Source: Knufia peltigerae (Eukaryota; Ascomycota; Eurotiomycetes; Chaetothyriales; Trichomeriaceae). From it: DNA of 64,000 nucleotides. Position 1 is the first letter of the stretch. Each line of letters begins with the position of its first letter. Position numbers and translations under genes: made by a program. Positions 1-10,404 of this stretch are shown piece after piece. The stretch is taken from contig JAPDRN010000156.1 in assembly GCA_030247855.1 (NCBI GenBank), positions 1-64,000 of the forward strand, read 5' to 3'. The notes under the pieces were generated by a model. That model was not told the origin of the DNA and searched no databases. It worked only from the letters and a program-made list of their open reading frames with translations.

Positions 1-22
1 TGTGTGTGAGAGAGAGAGAGAG
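1..22. repeat. (TG)n/(AG)n simple repeat
   Basis: Short microsatellite at the window edge: four TG units run into seven AG units. It may extend beyond the window. Confidence 0.8.
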
Positions 23-950
23 GTGAATTTCATTCCCAGTTGGTAAGATCCCACGCGAGTGACTAGATGCCTGGTCAAAAGTAGGAATCTTGCCCAACAG
101 GGCTAGAGAAGAAAAAATAACCAACAACGATCAAGGTGGTCTGAGGACTCATCAGCACCGGAGACCGTCCGGCTTTCTTCTTTTGCCCTGGGGGGAATCA
201 AATGAATGATGGTTACATGATGTCGGCATGACCTTGTTTTTTTGGTTCTCATGTACAGTACGAGTACGAGTACGTAGTAGTAATGACGGTGGCTCAGCAG
301 GTTTGGTGGTGCCTGTGGTGATCGCATCCGAGCTTTGATTCTTTGCGTGGCCAGCCGGTATCCCGGGGGGCCATGTTAGGGGGGGACGTCATAGGCGAGT
401 TAGGTGGTAGACGCCGACCTAAAGTCTTCATACCTGTACTGTTTATTACGAACTGTGAGACAATATATTTAGTACCTACCTAAGATACTCCGTGGGTACT
501 CAGCACCTATGTTCGGCAGATCGGATGGTTGACTTGTTAATAGGGGAGTAGGAGTGTATGTACGGAGCAGCCGTAGGGAGCAGATTTCACGCAAAGCCCG
601 AAAGTGCCCGAACAGCCTCAGAATGACAATGGAAATGCGGTAATTGGACGGAAGAAGTTATGAACGAGCCACTTTTCCTGATAATCGATGGGTCGAGGGC
701 GCCACAGTTTGTGCCTAGAGAGCAAAAGCCCATGATTTGGCGCGCAGCAACAAGCGATTCGATCCTTGCGCCGTCAACTCCGTCATACATACATTTTTCC
801 TTTCCCTTTCTTCGTTCTTTTTTTTCTTTGCCATCTAACTCACCAACCTATCCCAGAGCAACAACATACTCAAACACTCTCGAGATCCTCTTCTACCAGT
901 AGTCTCTTCCTAATAGACAACCTCATTCACCTTTAAACAAAACAAGAAAA
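23..950. other. Upstream region of cytochrome c, no gene seen
   Basis: No convincing coding frame; the short frames here lack codon structure or family resemblance. The last 150 bases are a CT-rich stretch followed by an A-rich leader, as is usual just before fungal start codons. An ATTGG (reverse CCAAT) lies at 643-647, a possible HAP-complex site for a respiratory gene. A TACTCCGTG motif lies at 486-494 (see findings). Confidence 0.6.
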
Positions 951-1821
951 ATGGCCAAGGGAGCTGAAGGATTCAGTCAGGGTAAGTTGCTTCTTGTCCT
1001 CTTAACTGCAACAAACAGCTTCGCAGCAGCTTCACCATTGTTTGTCCCGACTCTACTTCACTGCAAATTCACTTCCTCCTCACCGGTCTTTCGGTCGGCG
1101 TGAATTTCAAGCTGGGTGTGCCGGTCACAATGGTGCAAATTTTTGTCTTCTGTCACCAAACTCCATCACCACCACTTCTGCACATGTTCATTGCATGATC
1201 GTACACTTCGGAAGACAAACCACCACTCTTGTTCTACGAGATGCCGATCTGGGACTCTGCATGCGCTCCGCAAGAGCTCGCGGAACTGACCTGGGTACCT
1301 CCGAGACACAAAGAAGAAGAAGCTGCTGCTGCGAAGGAAAACATACCACTCAAGGTTGAAAACAAAGTTGAGAACGCAAGCTCACAAAAGTTCCTTGCAG
1401 GTGACGCCAAGAAGGGTGCTGGTCTCTTCAAGACGAGATGCGCACAATGCCACACCGTCGTCGAGTCAGAAGGCAACAAGATCGGACCTAACCTACATGG
1501 TCTCTTCGGTCGCAAGACTGGTTCAGTCGAGGGTTTCTCCTACACCGACGCGAACAAGCAAAAGGGCATCACGTGGGACGAGAACACTTTGGTATGTCTA
1601 CATGATTTGTGTGGCCTGCAGGAGCAACAATGCTGACGGAGCCGCAGTTCGAATACCTCGAGAACCCCAAGAAGTACATTCCTGGCACCAAGATGGCCTT
1701 TGGAGGTCTCAAGAAGGGCAAGGACCGAAATGATCTGATCACGTTAGTTTTACCTGTTGCCGCTGGGTTTTTTTCTGGCTGTGCTAATTTGCTTTGTAGT
1801 TGGTTGAAGCAAGAGTGCTAG
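951..1821 (+). CDS. CYC1: Cytochrome c
   Basis: Mobile haem protein of the mitochondrial intermembrane space that carries electrons from complex III to complex IV. Four exons are inferred: 951-981, 1401-1591, 1648-1742 and 1800-1821, giving 112 residues, the usual fungal length. The haem attachment motif CAQCH lies at residues 24-28 and the axial methionine is in TKMAF near residue 90; the conserved ENPKKYIPGTKMAFGGLKK block crosses exon 3. The start MAKGAEGFSQ matches the short N-terminal extension of other ascomycete cytochromes c. Intron 1 (982-1400, 419 nt) is long for this genome, while introns 2 and 3 are 56-57 nt. An open frame runs through the end of intron 1 into exon 2, but starting there would add an unrelated N-terminus, so the spliced start is preferred. 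Confidence 0.95.
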
Positions 1822-2877
1822 ACGACGACTACCTCTTTTTTTGACTCCTAAAAACCATGCGACGGAATTCATTGTCTCCATTTTCGTTCCTGCGGCGGAA
1901 TGGTCGGCTGCTGTATCATCAACAACGGCAAGGGCGCATTGCCTCGTAATCGGATCATTGAAACTGGGCCTCTGCACTGCTTGCAAACCGAGACCATGAT
2001 GAGAAATCCCGGAGAAGCCGGTAGATCAAGCTCTAATGTACATAACCATCCTTGTTTCCTTCTGGGCGTACCTGCGTTTTTCGCACGCGACAAAGGCAGA
2101 ATAGCTGCGAAGGATAGACAAATAATCAAAGCAACTACTCTCTGCTCATGCATTTAATGTCCAAGTCTATCCCTGGTCCGTGCAGGTAGCCTCTTCCCGA
2201 CAGCCTCGTTCTCAGCTGTACAGTCTGTCCCTGCAACTCCATAACCAAAGCTGATAAGCCCAGAGACAAAGTGCCTGGTCTGTCGATAACATCCAATGGC
2301 GGACATTTCTCTGTCGGACTGACAGAGACTAGAGACGCGACCCTCCGGCCGCCCTTGCATCAAGAATCCCTGTTCTAGGCCAGTTCTGAGACATCATTGG
2401 TGGTCGGCTTCCCCCCTCAAAGGCATGCCAGCTGTCCCAGCCTCCAACATTTCGTCCCTGGTTCCTGCTGTCTCTTGCAGAGAGCGAGAGAGTTGCCCTA
2501 CGCCGGCATCTCGCGTACCATGACCTTCGCAGGTAGACAGCCTTCTCGGTGAGAATCACTCTGCGCGTTTGAAGAGAGGGCTGGGCTGTCAAAAAAGTGT
2601 CCCGCAGTCTCCAGACATGGACTTTTCCATTCGGCCTTCTCAAACATCATGACTCTAGCATCTGCTTTGTTTGAACTGAAACATTCAATGCGCTTTGTTT
2701 GCTCTGTGCCGCCCTCTCTTCCTCTTGGACACTGCCTGCTGCATCTGGCTGGGTTCGAGTACAAAAGGGACTGCGTGAGGTGACGGCTGGCCGTTTGATC
2801 GACCGCTCCTACCCCTCCTTCCAACCTCACTGCATGCTGTACATTTCTACTTCATACCTTTTTGCCTTCTTCCTGAC
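1822..2877. other. Intergenic, no gene seen
   Basis: Holds the 3' region of cytochrome c and the promoter of the next gene. Several frames of 60-110 codons on both strands have no recognisable domain and overlap one another, so none is called. The last 60 bases are pyrimidine-rich, as expected of a fungal leader. Confidence 0.5.
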
Positions 2878-4656
2878 ATGGCTGCTATGATGCCAGCACC
2901 GCCATTTGACGAATTCTATGCCGCAGGGATGAATGACGATACACATTCGTTACAAGCGTCGATAGAAGACTTTGAAGAGCAGGAGCGCCAGTCGCCCCTC
3001 TTCCCCGATTTCAAGTCGGAGCGTGAAGAGAGCGAGTTTGATGATAGGTCGAGTGAAGGATTGCCGTGGTCACCGCCTGGGTTCAAGAGAAGGGTGTCCA
3101 ATGCGAGTAACTGGTTTAGGCAAGACCCGTATGGACATTACGATTTGAAGCCTTCCATAAGCCCCTCGAGATCGCGACAGACTAGCCCGGAGGTGTATCA
3201 AGATGCCACGGACGGCGCTGGAGACCCGGACATCACGATAGCGGTTAACACGCCTCTGCCTATGGGTACAGACTCACCCACACGAGGACAGTCACCAGAG
3301 GTCGAAGCACAACGAGGTTCGAGGAATGAAAGTCCGGAGCAAGAGGACGTAACGGCGACCGAGCCAAATAATTGTGAATATCATCATCATTTGCTCCAGA
3401 CAGTGACAGTGGCTAATAGGCTCATAGACGTCCGTTTGCAATTCCGGGCTGAAGTCCAACATCGCGAACCATTCATGCCCTTTTTCAATTTTGTTCAGAG
3501 GAAATTCGACGCCATGACGAAGACGAAATCGACGACCCTATTGTCGGTGATAACAACCCTGTTATTTGCTTGTCTACTGCGTATCATTGTCGCTCCACCG
3601 ATTCCGTCGCCGGTACCCGATCTCGTTAAAGTATCGACATTGGCCAAGTCCTTTGAACCCTTGATCTTTTATTCCGAGAATGGCTACACTCAGATTATTG
3701 CGCTGCAGGAAACAAGCGTGGCTGTATGGGATCTTGGAGAGTCCGTCCGGAGTGCTAATATGACCTCGGCACCAATTATCGTTCGATCCCTGGACGATTT
3801 GTCGGAGAGCTTGAAGACCTTGGGTCTCGAGTTGACACGCTTCTTCTCCGATGTCGATTCTGATGTGGACAGTATCTTAATAGTGATGGACTGGGCCAAA
3901 CGAGAACTGCAAGGGGTGATGACTGGACAAGGCGTGTCCATGTCAGGGGTCGTGTTTGACCATGTTCATGGCATCTTCAACCGAGGCGGATTGCTCGAGA
4001 CGTCAAAAGGACCAACAGCATTGGGTAAGCTACTTACCGATGTATTTGGGTCGAGTTCACCACAAAGAACCAGAGCGACACTCACAAGGACCTTTCACGA
4101 ATTTGTGAATGTTCTCGAGGAGTCGATCAACAGCGAATTGACCCATTCAGCGGCCCTCTTCGCACTGTTTGAGTCCATCGACAGACAATTTTTGAACTTG
4201 CAACGAACTGTGGTGAGGGAGACCGACACCCAAGAACGGCTCGAGAACGATCTCCTGTCGTCCTTGTGGACCAGAGTGGTCGGACCCAACGCCGCCATGC
4301 TGAGGAAGTTTGAGAAGAACAAACAGTTGTTGTCAAGTGTACGAGCGAGGACCGTCAACAACAAACATTTGATTATGGAACACCACGGCCGTCTCCAAAC
4401 ACTCAAAGTCAACCTCGAAACCTTACGGAGGAAGTTGGTCAGTCCACTGGTTAGGAGGAATGATTCAGTTAGCATTGACAACGCGAGCGTCCTTGATCAA
4501 CAAATCAGAGGCCTTGAGGGGACCTACGACTACTTGCGAGGAGTACGAGAGAAGCAGAAAAGTAAATTGATGGAGATGGTTTATGGCGCCAAAGCTGCAA
4601 GACCCAAAATCATTGGGACGAGTGGTTTGGAAGGTATTGGACTGGATAGTTCATGA
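2878..4656 (+). CDS. Single-pass membrane protein with coiled-coil C-terminus, function unknown
   Basis: Uninterrupted 592-residue frame starting at ATG; I do not recognise the family. The first ~215 residues are polar and probably disordered, rich in Ser, Pro, Glu and Asp, with several SP motifs that could be phosphorylated (RTSPE-like and DSPT). One hydrophobic helix at about 218-238 (TTLLSVITTLLFACLLRIIV) is the only clear membrane segment and is followed by a proline-rich linker. Residues ~245-592 are mainly helical, with heptad-like stretches near 430-520. A disordered N-terminus, one helix and a coiled-coil lumenal or cytosolic tail would suit an organelle- or nuclear-envelope tether, but that is only inference. 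Pex, SUN and Brr6 motifs were looked for and not seen. No intron. Confidence 0.75.
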   Translation: MAAMMPAPPFDEFYAAGMNDDTHSLQASIEDFEEQERQSPLFPDFKSEREESEFDDRSSEGLPWSPPGFKRRVSNASNWFRQDPYGHYDLKPSISPSRSRQTSPEVYQDATDGAGDPDITIAVNTPLPMGTDSPTRGQSPEVEAQRGSRNESPEQEDVTATEPNNCEYHHHLLQTVTVANRLIDVRLQFRAEVQHREPFMPFFNFVQRKFDAMTKTKSTTLLSVITTLLFACLLRIIVAPPIPSPVPDLVKVSTLAKSFEPLIFYSENGYTQIIALQETSVAVWDLGESVRSANMTSAPIIVRSLDDLSESLKTLGLELTRFFSDVDSDVDSILIVMDWAKRELQGVMTGQGVSMSGVVFDHVHGIFNRGGLLETSKGPTALGKLLTDVFGSSSPQRTRATLTRTFHEFVNVLEESINSELTHSAALFALFESIDRQFLNLQRTVVRETDTQERLENDLLSSLWTRVVGPNAAMLRKFEKNKQLLSSVRARTVNNKHLIMEHHGRLQTLKVNLETLRRKLVSPLVRRNDSVSIDNASVLDQQIRGLEGTYDYLRGVREKQKSKLMEMVYGAKAARPKIIGTSGLEGIGLDSS

Positions 4657-5141
4657 TGAGAATTGTGCTGAGTTGGGATACAGCAACAACGATGAAGAAA
4701 ATATGATGTATGATAATTTTTCTTCTTTTGTTGTAGTGTTTTAAATTCGATAGAAAAACAATTATTTACTCGTTCAGAAACCAACTTGGGTTGCTGAATT
4801 AATACGTCGTTTACTTTGATGCCCCTCGTCGTGCGATCTTCTGATAGAGGACGGGAGTAACTCCGGTTCAATAACCAATTTTGCGGGGAATGCAAGCAAG
4901 CAATTTTTTTTTGGAACGAACTCGATGACTGTGAAACAAACTGCATAGGGACCTCTTTTTGACGACAAGGCGTTCAGCGATTGTGACCTTTTTTTGCCTC
5001 CGAATCCTGCTACCGAATGAGGCCTGGCGCCTCTGCCTGAGCCTTTTCTCTTTCTTCACGTCCAAAACTGCGCACCTTGAGAATTTCCTCCACGACCACT
5101 ACTACTATCCTCGGATTTACAAAGTTTGCAACACAGCAAAG
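4657..5141. other. Intergenic, tandem genes
   Basis: 485 bases between two plus-strand genes. The RRP42 frame is open upstream from 4959, but no conserved residues precede the ATG at 5142. No other feature seen. Confidence 0.5.
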
Positions 5142-6206
5142 ATGCCCTCACTAACGACGTCCCTCCCCTTTTCCCCGGCCGAACTCGCCTACCTACACAC
5201 GTCTCTCTCTTCGACACCGCCTCTCCGGCCGGACGCGAGGCCACGACCGACCGATTTCAGGCCTCTTCGCGCCGAAACGGGAGTTTTACCCGCCGTCAAC
5301 GGTTCCGCCCACGTAGGGTTCAGCGACGGTAGAGAGGCGATTGTCGGTGTGAAGTTGGAGGTCGAAAAGACGAGCAGTCAGAATCGAGATGTGATTTCTA
5401 CATCCAAAACCACGGGGCCCGAGGCGATGGACGTCGACCAAGACACAACAACCGGTAAAGGTTGTGGAAACGCACGGTGGTTGAGTACGACACTCACTTT
5501 GCCCGGCTTGAGGGATGATGACCCGAACCTGATTTTTCTGGAGGAAATGTTACGTGAACCTCTGATCGTCTCTGGACTCGCGGACAAGTTGATCATCAAT
5601 TCGAAATGGCACTGGCACGCCTACGTCGACGTCCTCCTGATCTCACCCGACAACGGCCTCGCGAGTTATCCGCTTCCGTTGTTGAGTACGGCGGTTCACC
5701 TGGCGTTGCGTGACGCGAGGATACCGAAACTGAAGAGTGAGGGGGAGGAAGATCCAGTGGCGGACGACGATTGGATGGCCAGTACCTTTCTGTACGGACC
5801 CAAGGAGCCGACGGGGTCGACGCCGCCCGTCACGTTGTTGGTCGTGGTGGTCGGGGAGAACGTCGTCTTTGATCCTAGCAGGGAAGAATTGTCGGTGGCT
5901 GATTCGGTCGTGGCCGTGAGCGTGGGGAGGGACGCAGTCCTACCCAAAGGGGGACAAGGAGGGGACGATTCAGGATACTACTACAGAGTCTTGGCGGTCA
6001 GAATGATCGATACACCGGCGAGAGATACCATGAAGGGTGTACCACTGACCGGGGAGGCTCCCGAGGGAGTCGAAGTACCTGGGGTTTGGAGGCCTAGGGT
6101 AGGTGGGATCAAGAGAAACGTGATGAAGAATGTGGTCAAGAGTGTGACGAGGGATGGCGTTGCAAAGGACGTATTTATGGGTTTGGATGGGTTTTTCGGT
6201 TCTTGA
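5142..6206 (+). CDS. RRP42: Exosome complex subunit Rrp42 (RNase PH fold)
   Basis: Intronless, 354 residues. The RNA exosome is the nuclear and cytosolic 3'-5' RNA-processing machine; Rrp42 is one of the six RNase PH-like subunits of its ring and is catalytically inactive in eukaryotes. Seen: the N-terminal LRPDARPRPTDFRPL block, equivalent to the family's 'LRVDGRGxxDYR', then GSAHVGFSDGREAIVGVKLEVE, and the central WHWHAYVDVLLIS strand that is typical of Rrp42/EXOSC7. The C-terminal RNase PH domain 2 follows. The frame is open upstream to 4959, but family similarity begins at MPSLTTSLPFSPAELAYL, so the ATG at 5142 is chosen. Residues ~85-115 hold a non-conserved polar insertion. Some chance of confusion with the paralogue Rrp43. 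Confidence 0.85.
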   Translation: MPSLTTSLPFSPAELAYLHTSLSSTPPLRPDARPRPTDFRPLRAETGVLPAVNGSAHVGFSDGREAIVGVKLEVEKTSSQNRDVISTSKTTGPEAMDVDQDTTTGKGCGNARWLSTTLTLPGLRDDDPNLIFLEEMLREPLIVSGLADKLIINSKWHWHAYVDVLLISPDNGLASYPLPLLSTAVHLALRDARIPKLKSEGEEDPVADDDWMASTFLYGPKEPTGSTPPVTLLVVVVGENVVFDPSREELSVADSVVAVSVGRDAVLPKGGQGGDDSGYYYRVLAVRMIDTPARDTMKGVPLTGEAPEGVEVPGVWRPRVGGIKRNVMKNVVKSVTRDGVAKDVFMGLDGFFGS

Positions 6207-7193
6207 AAAACCAAAAAAGCAAGATGATACTTGTGTGATGATGAAAAAAAAAGTCCTGCGAATATCATGCCGCCGGTAAAGACGGCCTGACCGACGATGG
6301 AATCATGATGTCTTTAAAGCTAGGGAGAGAGAGAGAGAGACAGAGAGAGGTCATCCATGGGAATGAACTACGTTGTCTCTGAAGCTTGTCTTATGAAACA
6401 TTGGAATCGACCCCAGCCGAACGAAAATCGACGAGATGAGACGAGATGAGATATGACATCCTGAAAGAAGTCACTCTCAGGAGGAAGGGATGGACATGAT
6501 GATATCCCACAAAGGCTCACGACAATCATGTCTCCGCTCAGCACACGAAAGGATGAAAAAATGTCACCACCTGTTTGTTATGTCCGCTTCAGAAGATTGA
6601 TCGGCGAAAGACATCCTTTCCGACTCTATCTCTCGCGCCGAGATTCACACAATCTAGCCAAAACTTTCAACACCATCGTGCCCCTGACATTTTTTTTAGT
6701 CAAGAGATGCAGAAGAAAAAAAAGGGGGGTCACCCATGAAACTTTGGTACTACGTGTATCAATCCCATCGACAACAAACCTCCACAGGTGGTGTGCCCTC
6801 TTTTGAGGAGAGGAGGCTTATCCAGGTTTTCAGAGACAGAGATTTCCGGAAGCACAGAGAGATGACTTTTGTCAATGTTACAGAAGAAGGGGGGAAACCC
6901 CCCCATCCAGCACAAACACATTTTTATTAGGGGGTTTGTTGTATCAACAGATGACCCGGGGGCAAAGAGGCTGCTCTTGCCCCCAGGTCTCTGGGAAAGG
7001 ATGTACAAACGGTTGGACAGTGGCAGGCAAAATCGGCCAACCCTTGCCAGACACAGCATCAACAAAGGGGTCCAAAAAAACGCCTTGGTTGTCCTACTTC
7101 CTGCAACGGTACCATCAGCACCAGCCAGCCATACAATAAACGATCTGATGTTTGATGCCCATGTTCTCTTTTTTTCTTTTCCTAGTCGGTGTT
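6207..7193. other. Convergent intergenic region with GA repeat
   Basis: Nearly 1 kb between convergent genes. Contains an imperfect (GA)n run at about 6324-6349 and a tandem ACGAGATGAG-like duplication near 6430-6450. Scattered frames of 60-130 codons show no family resemblance; nothing is called. Confidence 0.5.
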
Positions 7194-7952
7194 TTAAGCC
7201 CTCTCACTGCCACTCAAGGCACCAAAACTTCCACCTTGTTCACCCACCACCGCTCCTCCCGAGGCGGTAGAGTCTGCTGCTCGTCTCTGAGCACGACCTC
7301 CAGGATCACCAGAGGACGTGTTCGGTTCGACCCCGCCGGTATTTCTGGCGACGAACTTTTGTTCCGCCGACCTCCCCGGATCGTCTTGTCCTCCGACGTC
7401 CCCGACAAAAGTTTTGGGTCCTTTGGGCATCGTTTCCGTCTCGTCCGCGTCTTCCAGATTGTCACCTTTGGGTTGATAGGTTCCCTTCGGTGCGGCCGTC
7501 CCGGTCACGCTGGCCGTGTACCCGGGTGCGACGTCGACGTGAGGACGTACGCCGGTTGACGTGCCGGTCGACGAGCCCGTGTTCGTACCACTGGATTTGA
7601 TGTTTGGATCTGGTCCAGTCTTGCTTCCTTGCAGGGTCGTCGACGCTCCAAAATCACTTGCTCCGGCCGGTGCCGCCGCTTCCCCCCCTGGGCTTGTCTG
7701 CTCGTCGTCATCTCCTCTCGCCGCGCTATCAGGAGCCGGTCGGAGAACTTTGGCCGCCGACGTGTCGGTGTTGTTCAGGGTCGATGAAGACCCCGACACG
7801 GACGAAGCCTCGGCGTGGACGTTTTTCGAAAATTCTCCTCGCCGACTCAAGGATTCTGCCGCCAGAGAGTCTGCCGCGACTTGACCCGTCGGCTCCTGGG
7901 GAGCCTGGTCTGGATGGATCCGAGGTGCCTTGGAGTTCGCGGTGAATGACAT
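7194..7952 (-). CDS. Hydrophilic, disordered conserved fungal protein (LEA-like)
   Basis: 252 residues from the ATG at 7952; the frame extends 15 codons upstream, but the MSFTANSKAPRIHPDQAPQ start looks like the conserved beginning of a small fungal family. The composition is almost entirely small and polar (Gly, Ser, Thr, Ala, Asp, Pro, Glu), with no Cys, no membrane segment and no signal peptide. The block TGQVAADSLAAESLSRRGEF loosely resembles the repeat of seed-maturation/LEA-type proteins, which suggests a stress- or desiccation-related role, but this is inference. A central TGSSTGTSTG run is low-complexity. The gene is convergent with RRP42. Confidence 0.6.
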   Translation of the reverse strand: MSFTANSKAPRIHPDQAPQEPTGQVAADSLAAESLSRRGEFSKNVHAEASSVSGSSSTLNNTDTSAAKVLRPAPDSAARGDDDEQTSPGGEAAAPAGASDFGASTTLQGSKTGPDPNIKSSGTNTGSSTGTSTGVRPHVDVAPGYTASVTGTAAPKGTYQPKGDNLEDADETETMPKGPKTFVGDVGGQDDPGRSAEQKFVARNTGGVEPNTSSGDPGGRAQRRAADSTASGGAVVGEQGGSFGALSGSERA

Positions 7953-8811
7953 TTTTTGTGTCTCGTACCTTTTGTTTTTTTTGGAAAAAAAAAGCAAACT
8001 AAAAAATCTTGGGTGGTCGAGGTATATTCGTTACGATTCTTGTAATGTTTACTTGTTTATAAAGTAGTTTCAAGTGACACAATACAAAAAAAGGATAAGA
8101 ATGCTAAGTCAAAGGTGTGTGTGTGTGTGTGCCTTGTCTGATATAAGTTTCGTCACCGAGGGCAGGTATTCCATCATACATACCTCATACGGTCACCTCT
8201 TCGAGTGATATCGTAGACGTGACATCATTCTTCACGAGGGACTCCATCAGATGAAGTCATGTCTTTTCTTCGTTTGAGTTGAGGAAGGGATGTAACTCCA
8301 GACGAGTGAGATGTGTAATGCGAGCACTCTCACTCCTTTAGAGTAAAAACAAAGTCGCTCGTCATGAACGTTCCGGAAAAGGTGCCAAACCAATCAAGAA
8401 TCAACAACCTGACCAGTAAGTACTACAAGTTAATTAGACACCTAACATCCGTTCACATGTTCAGTTCCCATAGGTTCGCATGTTTTGTTCGTTTACTGTT
8501 TTAAAGTGAAGGTGACTCTTTGTGTGTGGGCGTGTGTTCATTTCTATCTCCTGTGGCCAGAGACGCACCCTGAAACTGTATTTCTAAGAAGCAAAGCCCT
8601 TCACAGCCTGATCATCCAGATGCCGATACCTCGTAAGAGTACTGTAGGAATTCAGAGCTGAGAAAAACCCACTCCATCACCATATCACGGTTCTTTCACC
8701 GCTTAGGAATACTTGTATCAAGACAAAACAACAGCAATAAAAAAAAGACCTGGTATCATGCTGGAAGACGTAATATCAAAGCGACAACCGACCCGGCATG
8801 TCATTCAAAAT
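7953..8811. other. Intergenic with (GT)n microsatellite
   Basis: Upstream region of the minus-strand gene at 7194-7952 and 3' region of spermidine synthase. Contains a (GT)n run at 8115-8131. No coding frame of interest. Confidence 0.6.
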
Positions 8812-9842
8812 TTATTTCAATGCCTTGCGGGCAAAGGTCGGTAGGATGAAGCTAGCCTTGTGGATTTCCTTGTTGTAGTACTTGCACAACTTCTCTTCCT
8901 CTTCTGGGCTCCATGATCGCAATGGGTTCTTGACATCTCGGTTGGGGTCCTTGCAACAGACCATGAAACCAATCTGGCCTGATGGGTATGTTGGGATGGT
9001 GGTGTAGGCATATTCGGCCACTGGGAAAACCTCCTTGCAGTCTTTCTTGAGCTTGGTGATGAGAGGGAGATGAAGCCATTGGTTCTCAGCTAGAAAAAAA
9101 ACAACAACACGTCAGCAGGGGCACTTCCTGAAAAGCCGTCGTAGAAATATGAAACGTTTCTTCTGGGAAGGGGGAGATGGGTGCGCACAACCTTGGGTAG
9201 TAATGACACCACCGTCTTTCAAGGCTCCACTGAGCAGTTCAAAGTATGGTTTCTGGAAGAGGGACTCCGCGGGACCTTCGGGGTCACTGCTGTCGGTGAT
9301 GATGACATCGAATTCGTCCTTGCGGTCCGCCAGGAATTTGAAGCCGTCTCCAATGTGGACGTCGACCGCCGGGTGTTGGAAACCAATCGACATGCCCGGG
9401 AGGTATTTCTTGCTGACACGAATCACGGCCTCGTCGATGTCGCAAAGAATGGCCTTTTCCACGGATTCGTGCTTGACAACCTCTCGCAACACACCGCCGT
9501 CACCACCGCCGATGACCAAGACCGACTTGGGGTTGGGGTGGGAGTTCATGGCCAAATGTGTAATCATCTCTTGGTATGAAAACTCGTCTCGCTCGGTGCT
9601 TTGGATGACGTTATCAAGGACGAGTACGGTCCCGTGGTCGCTGCTCTCGAAGACCAGGACATCTTGGTATTTGGACTTTTCGTGGTGGAGGACCTGGTTG
9701 ACCTTGAGGATCATCGCCTGACCAGGCCACATGTCGGAAATTTCTCTGAACCAGCCATCTGCCCCGACAGTCAGCCACTGCTCGGTTTGTGTGGTCCGTC
9801 ATTGTCATTACCTTTGATGGTAGGGTGAGTGATTTCAGACAT
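8812..9842 (-). CDS. SPE3: Spermidine synthase
   Basis: Transfers an aminopropyl group from decarboxylated S-adenosylmethionine to putrescine, giving spermidine; cytosolic. Three exons are inferred: 9842-9812, 9758-9192 and 9089-8812, for 291 residues, close to the family norm of about 290-300. Seen: the start MSEITHPTIKDGWFREISDM, the dcSAM-binding glycine loop VIGGGDGGVLREV, the acidic LCDIDEAVI strand end that holds nucleotide ribose, the catalytic-site DVIITDSSDPEGPAESLF loop, and GGVITTQAENQWLHLPLI, which spans the exon 2/3 junction. The donor of intron 2 is GTTGTG, weaker than usual, but the join restores the conserved TQAEN. Confidence 0.95.
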
Positions 9843-10404
9843 GTTGGGAGTGAGGGAAGAGAAACTGCGACGAAGACGAAGACGGCGGGAACAAGGGAGG
9901 ATGCGCGGGGTCAATGGAGATCGACGACGGAGTTTGTAGGGGGAGGAGAGAAGTCGGATAGACAGGTCGATGGGTCTTGCAGAGGAAGAAGATTTTGTTT
10001 TTCACAGGGACCAGGAAACGAGGATTGAAGGATGGAAAAATGGTAATGCAATGAAGTGTGTGTCTTTTGGCTTTGCTTGGTGCGTTTCGCTCTTTCGTCT
10101 CGTTGGAAGCAATTTTTTTTTTGTTTTTTGTTGCGGGGCATAAAATTCGGCGCATCGAGAATTGCATCGTCATTCGTTCCTGACCGGCGCCCAAGACCGT
10201 CAATGGTCGCCTCAAACCAGCACATCCTCTTCTTCCGATATGTGCCGTATTTAGCGACAGGGATCGGCTGAGGGCCATCAAAATCACAATTCTTGGACCA
10301 GGTCGAATGACAAGGTGGTATCTACCTACATTAGAGACGACTATACCAATATCTACAAACAAACAAACAAACACCACCACCACCACGGCCAACCACTACA
10401 CTCA
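9843..10404. other. Intergenic with (CAAA)n/(CAC)n repeat
   Basis: Promoter of spermidine synthase and 3' region of the flavin monooxygenase. A short (CAAA)n(CAC)n run lies at about 10355-10386, next to the end of the monooxygenase. No gene seen. Confidence 0.5.

Noticed and set aside
1229..1636. Open frame that runs through the intron 1 end of cytochrome c into exon 2
   Set aside because: Its N-terminal part is unlike any cytochrome c, while the spliced start at 951 gives the normal family N-terminus.
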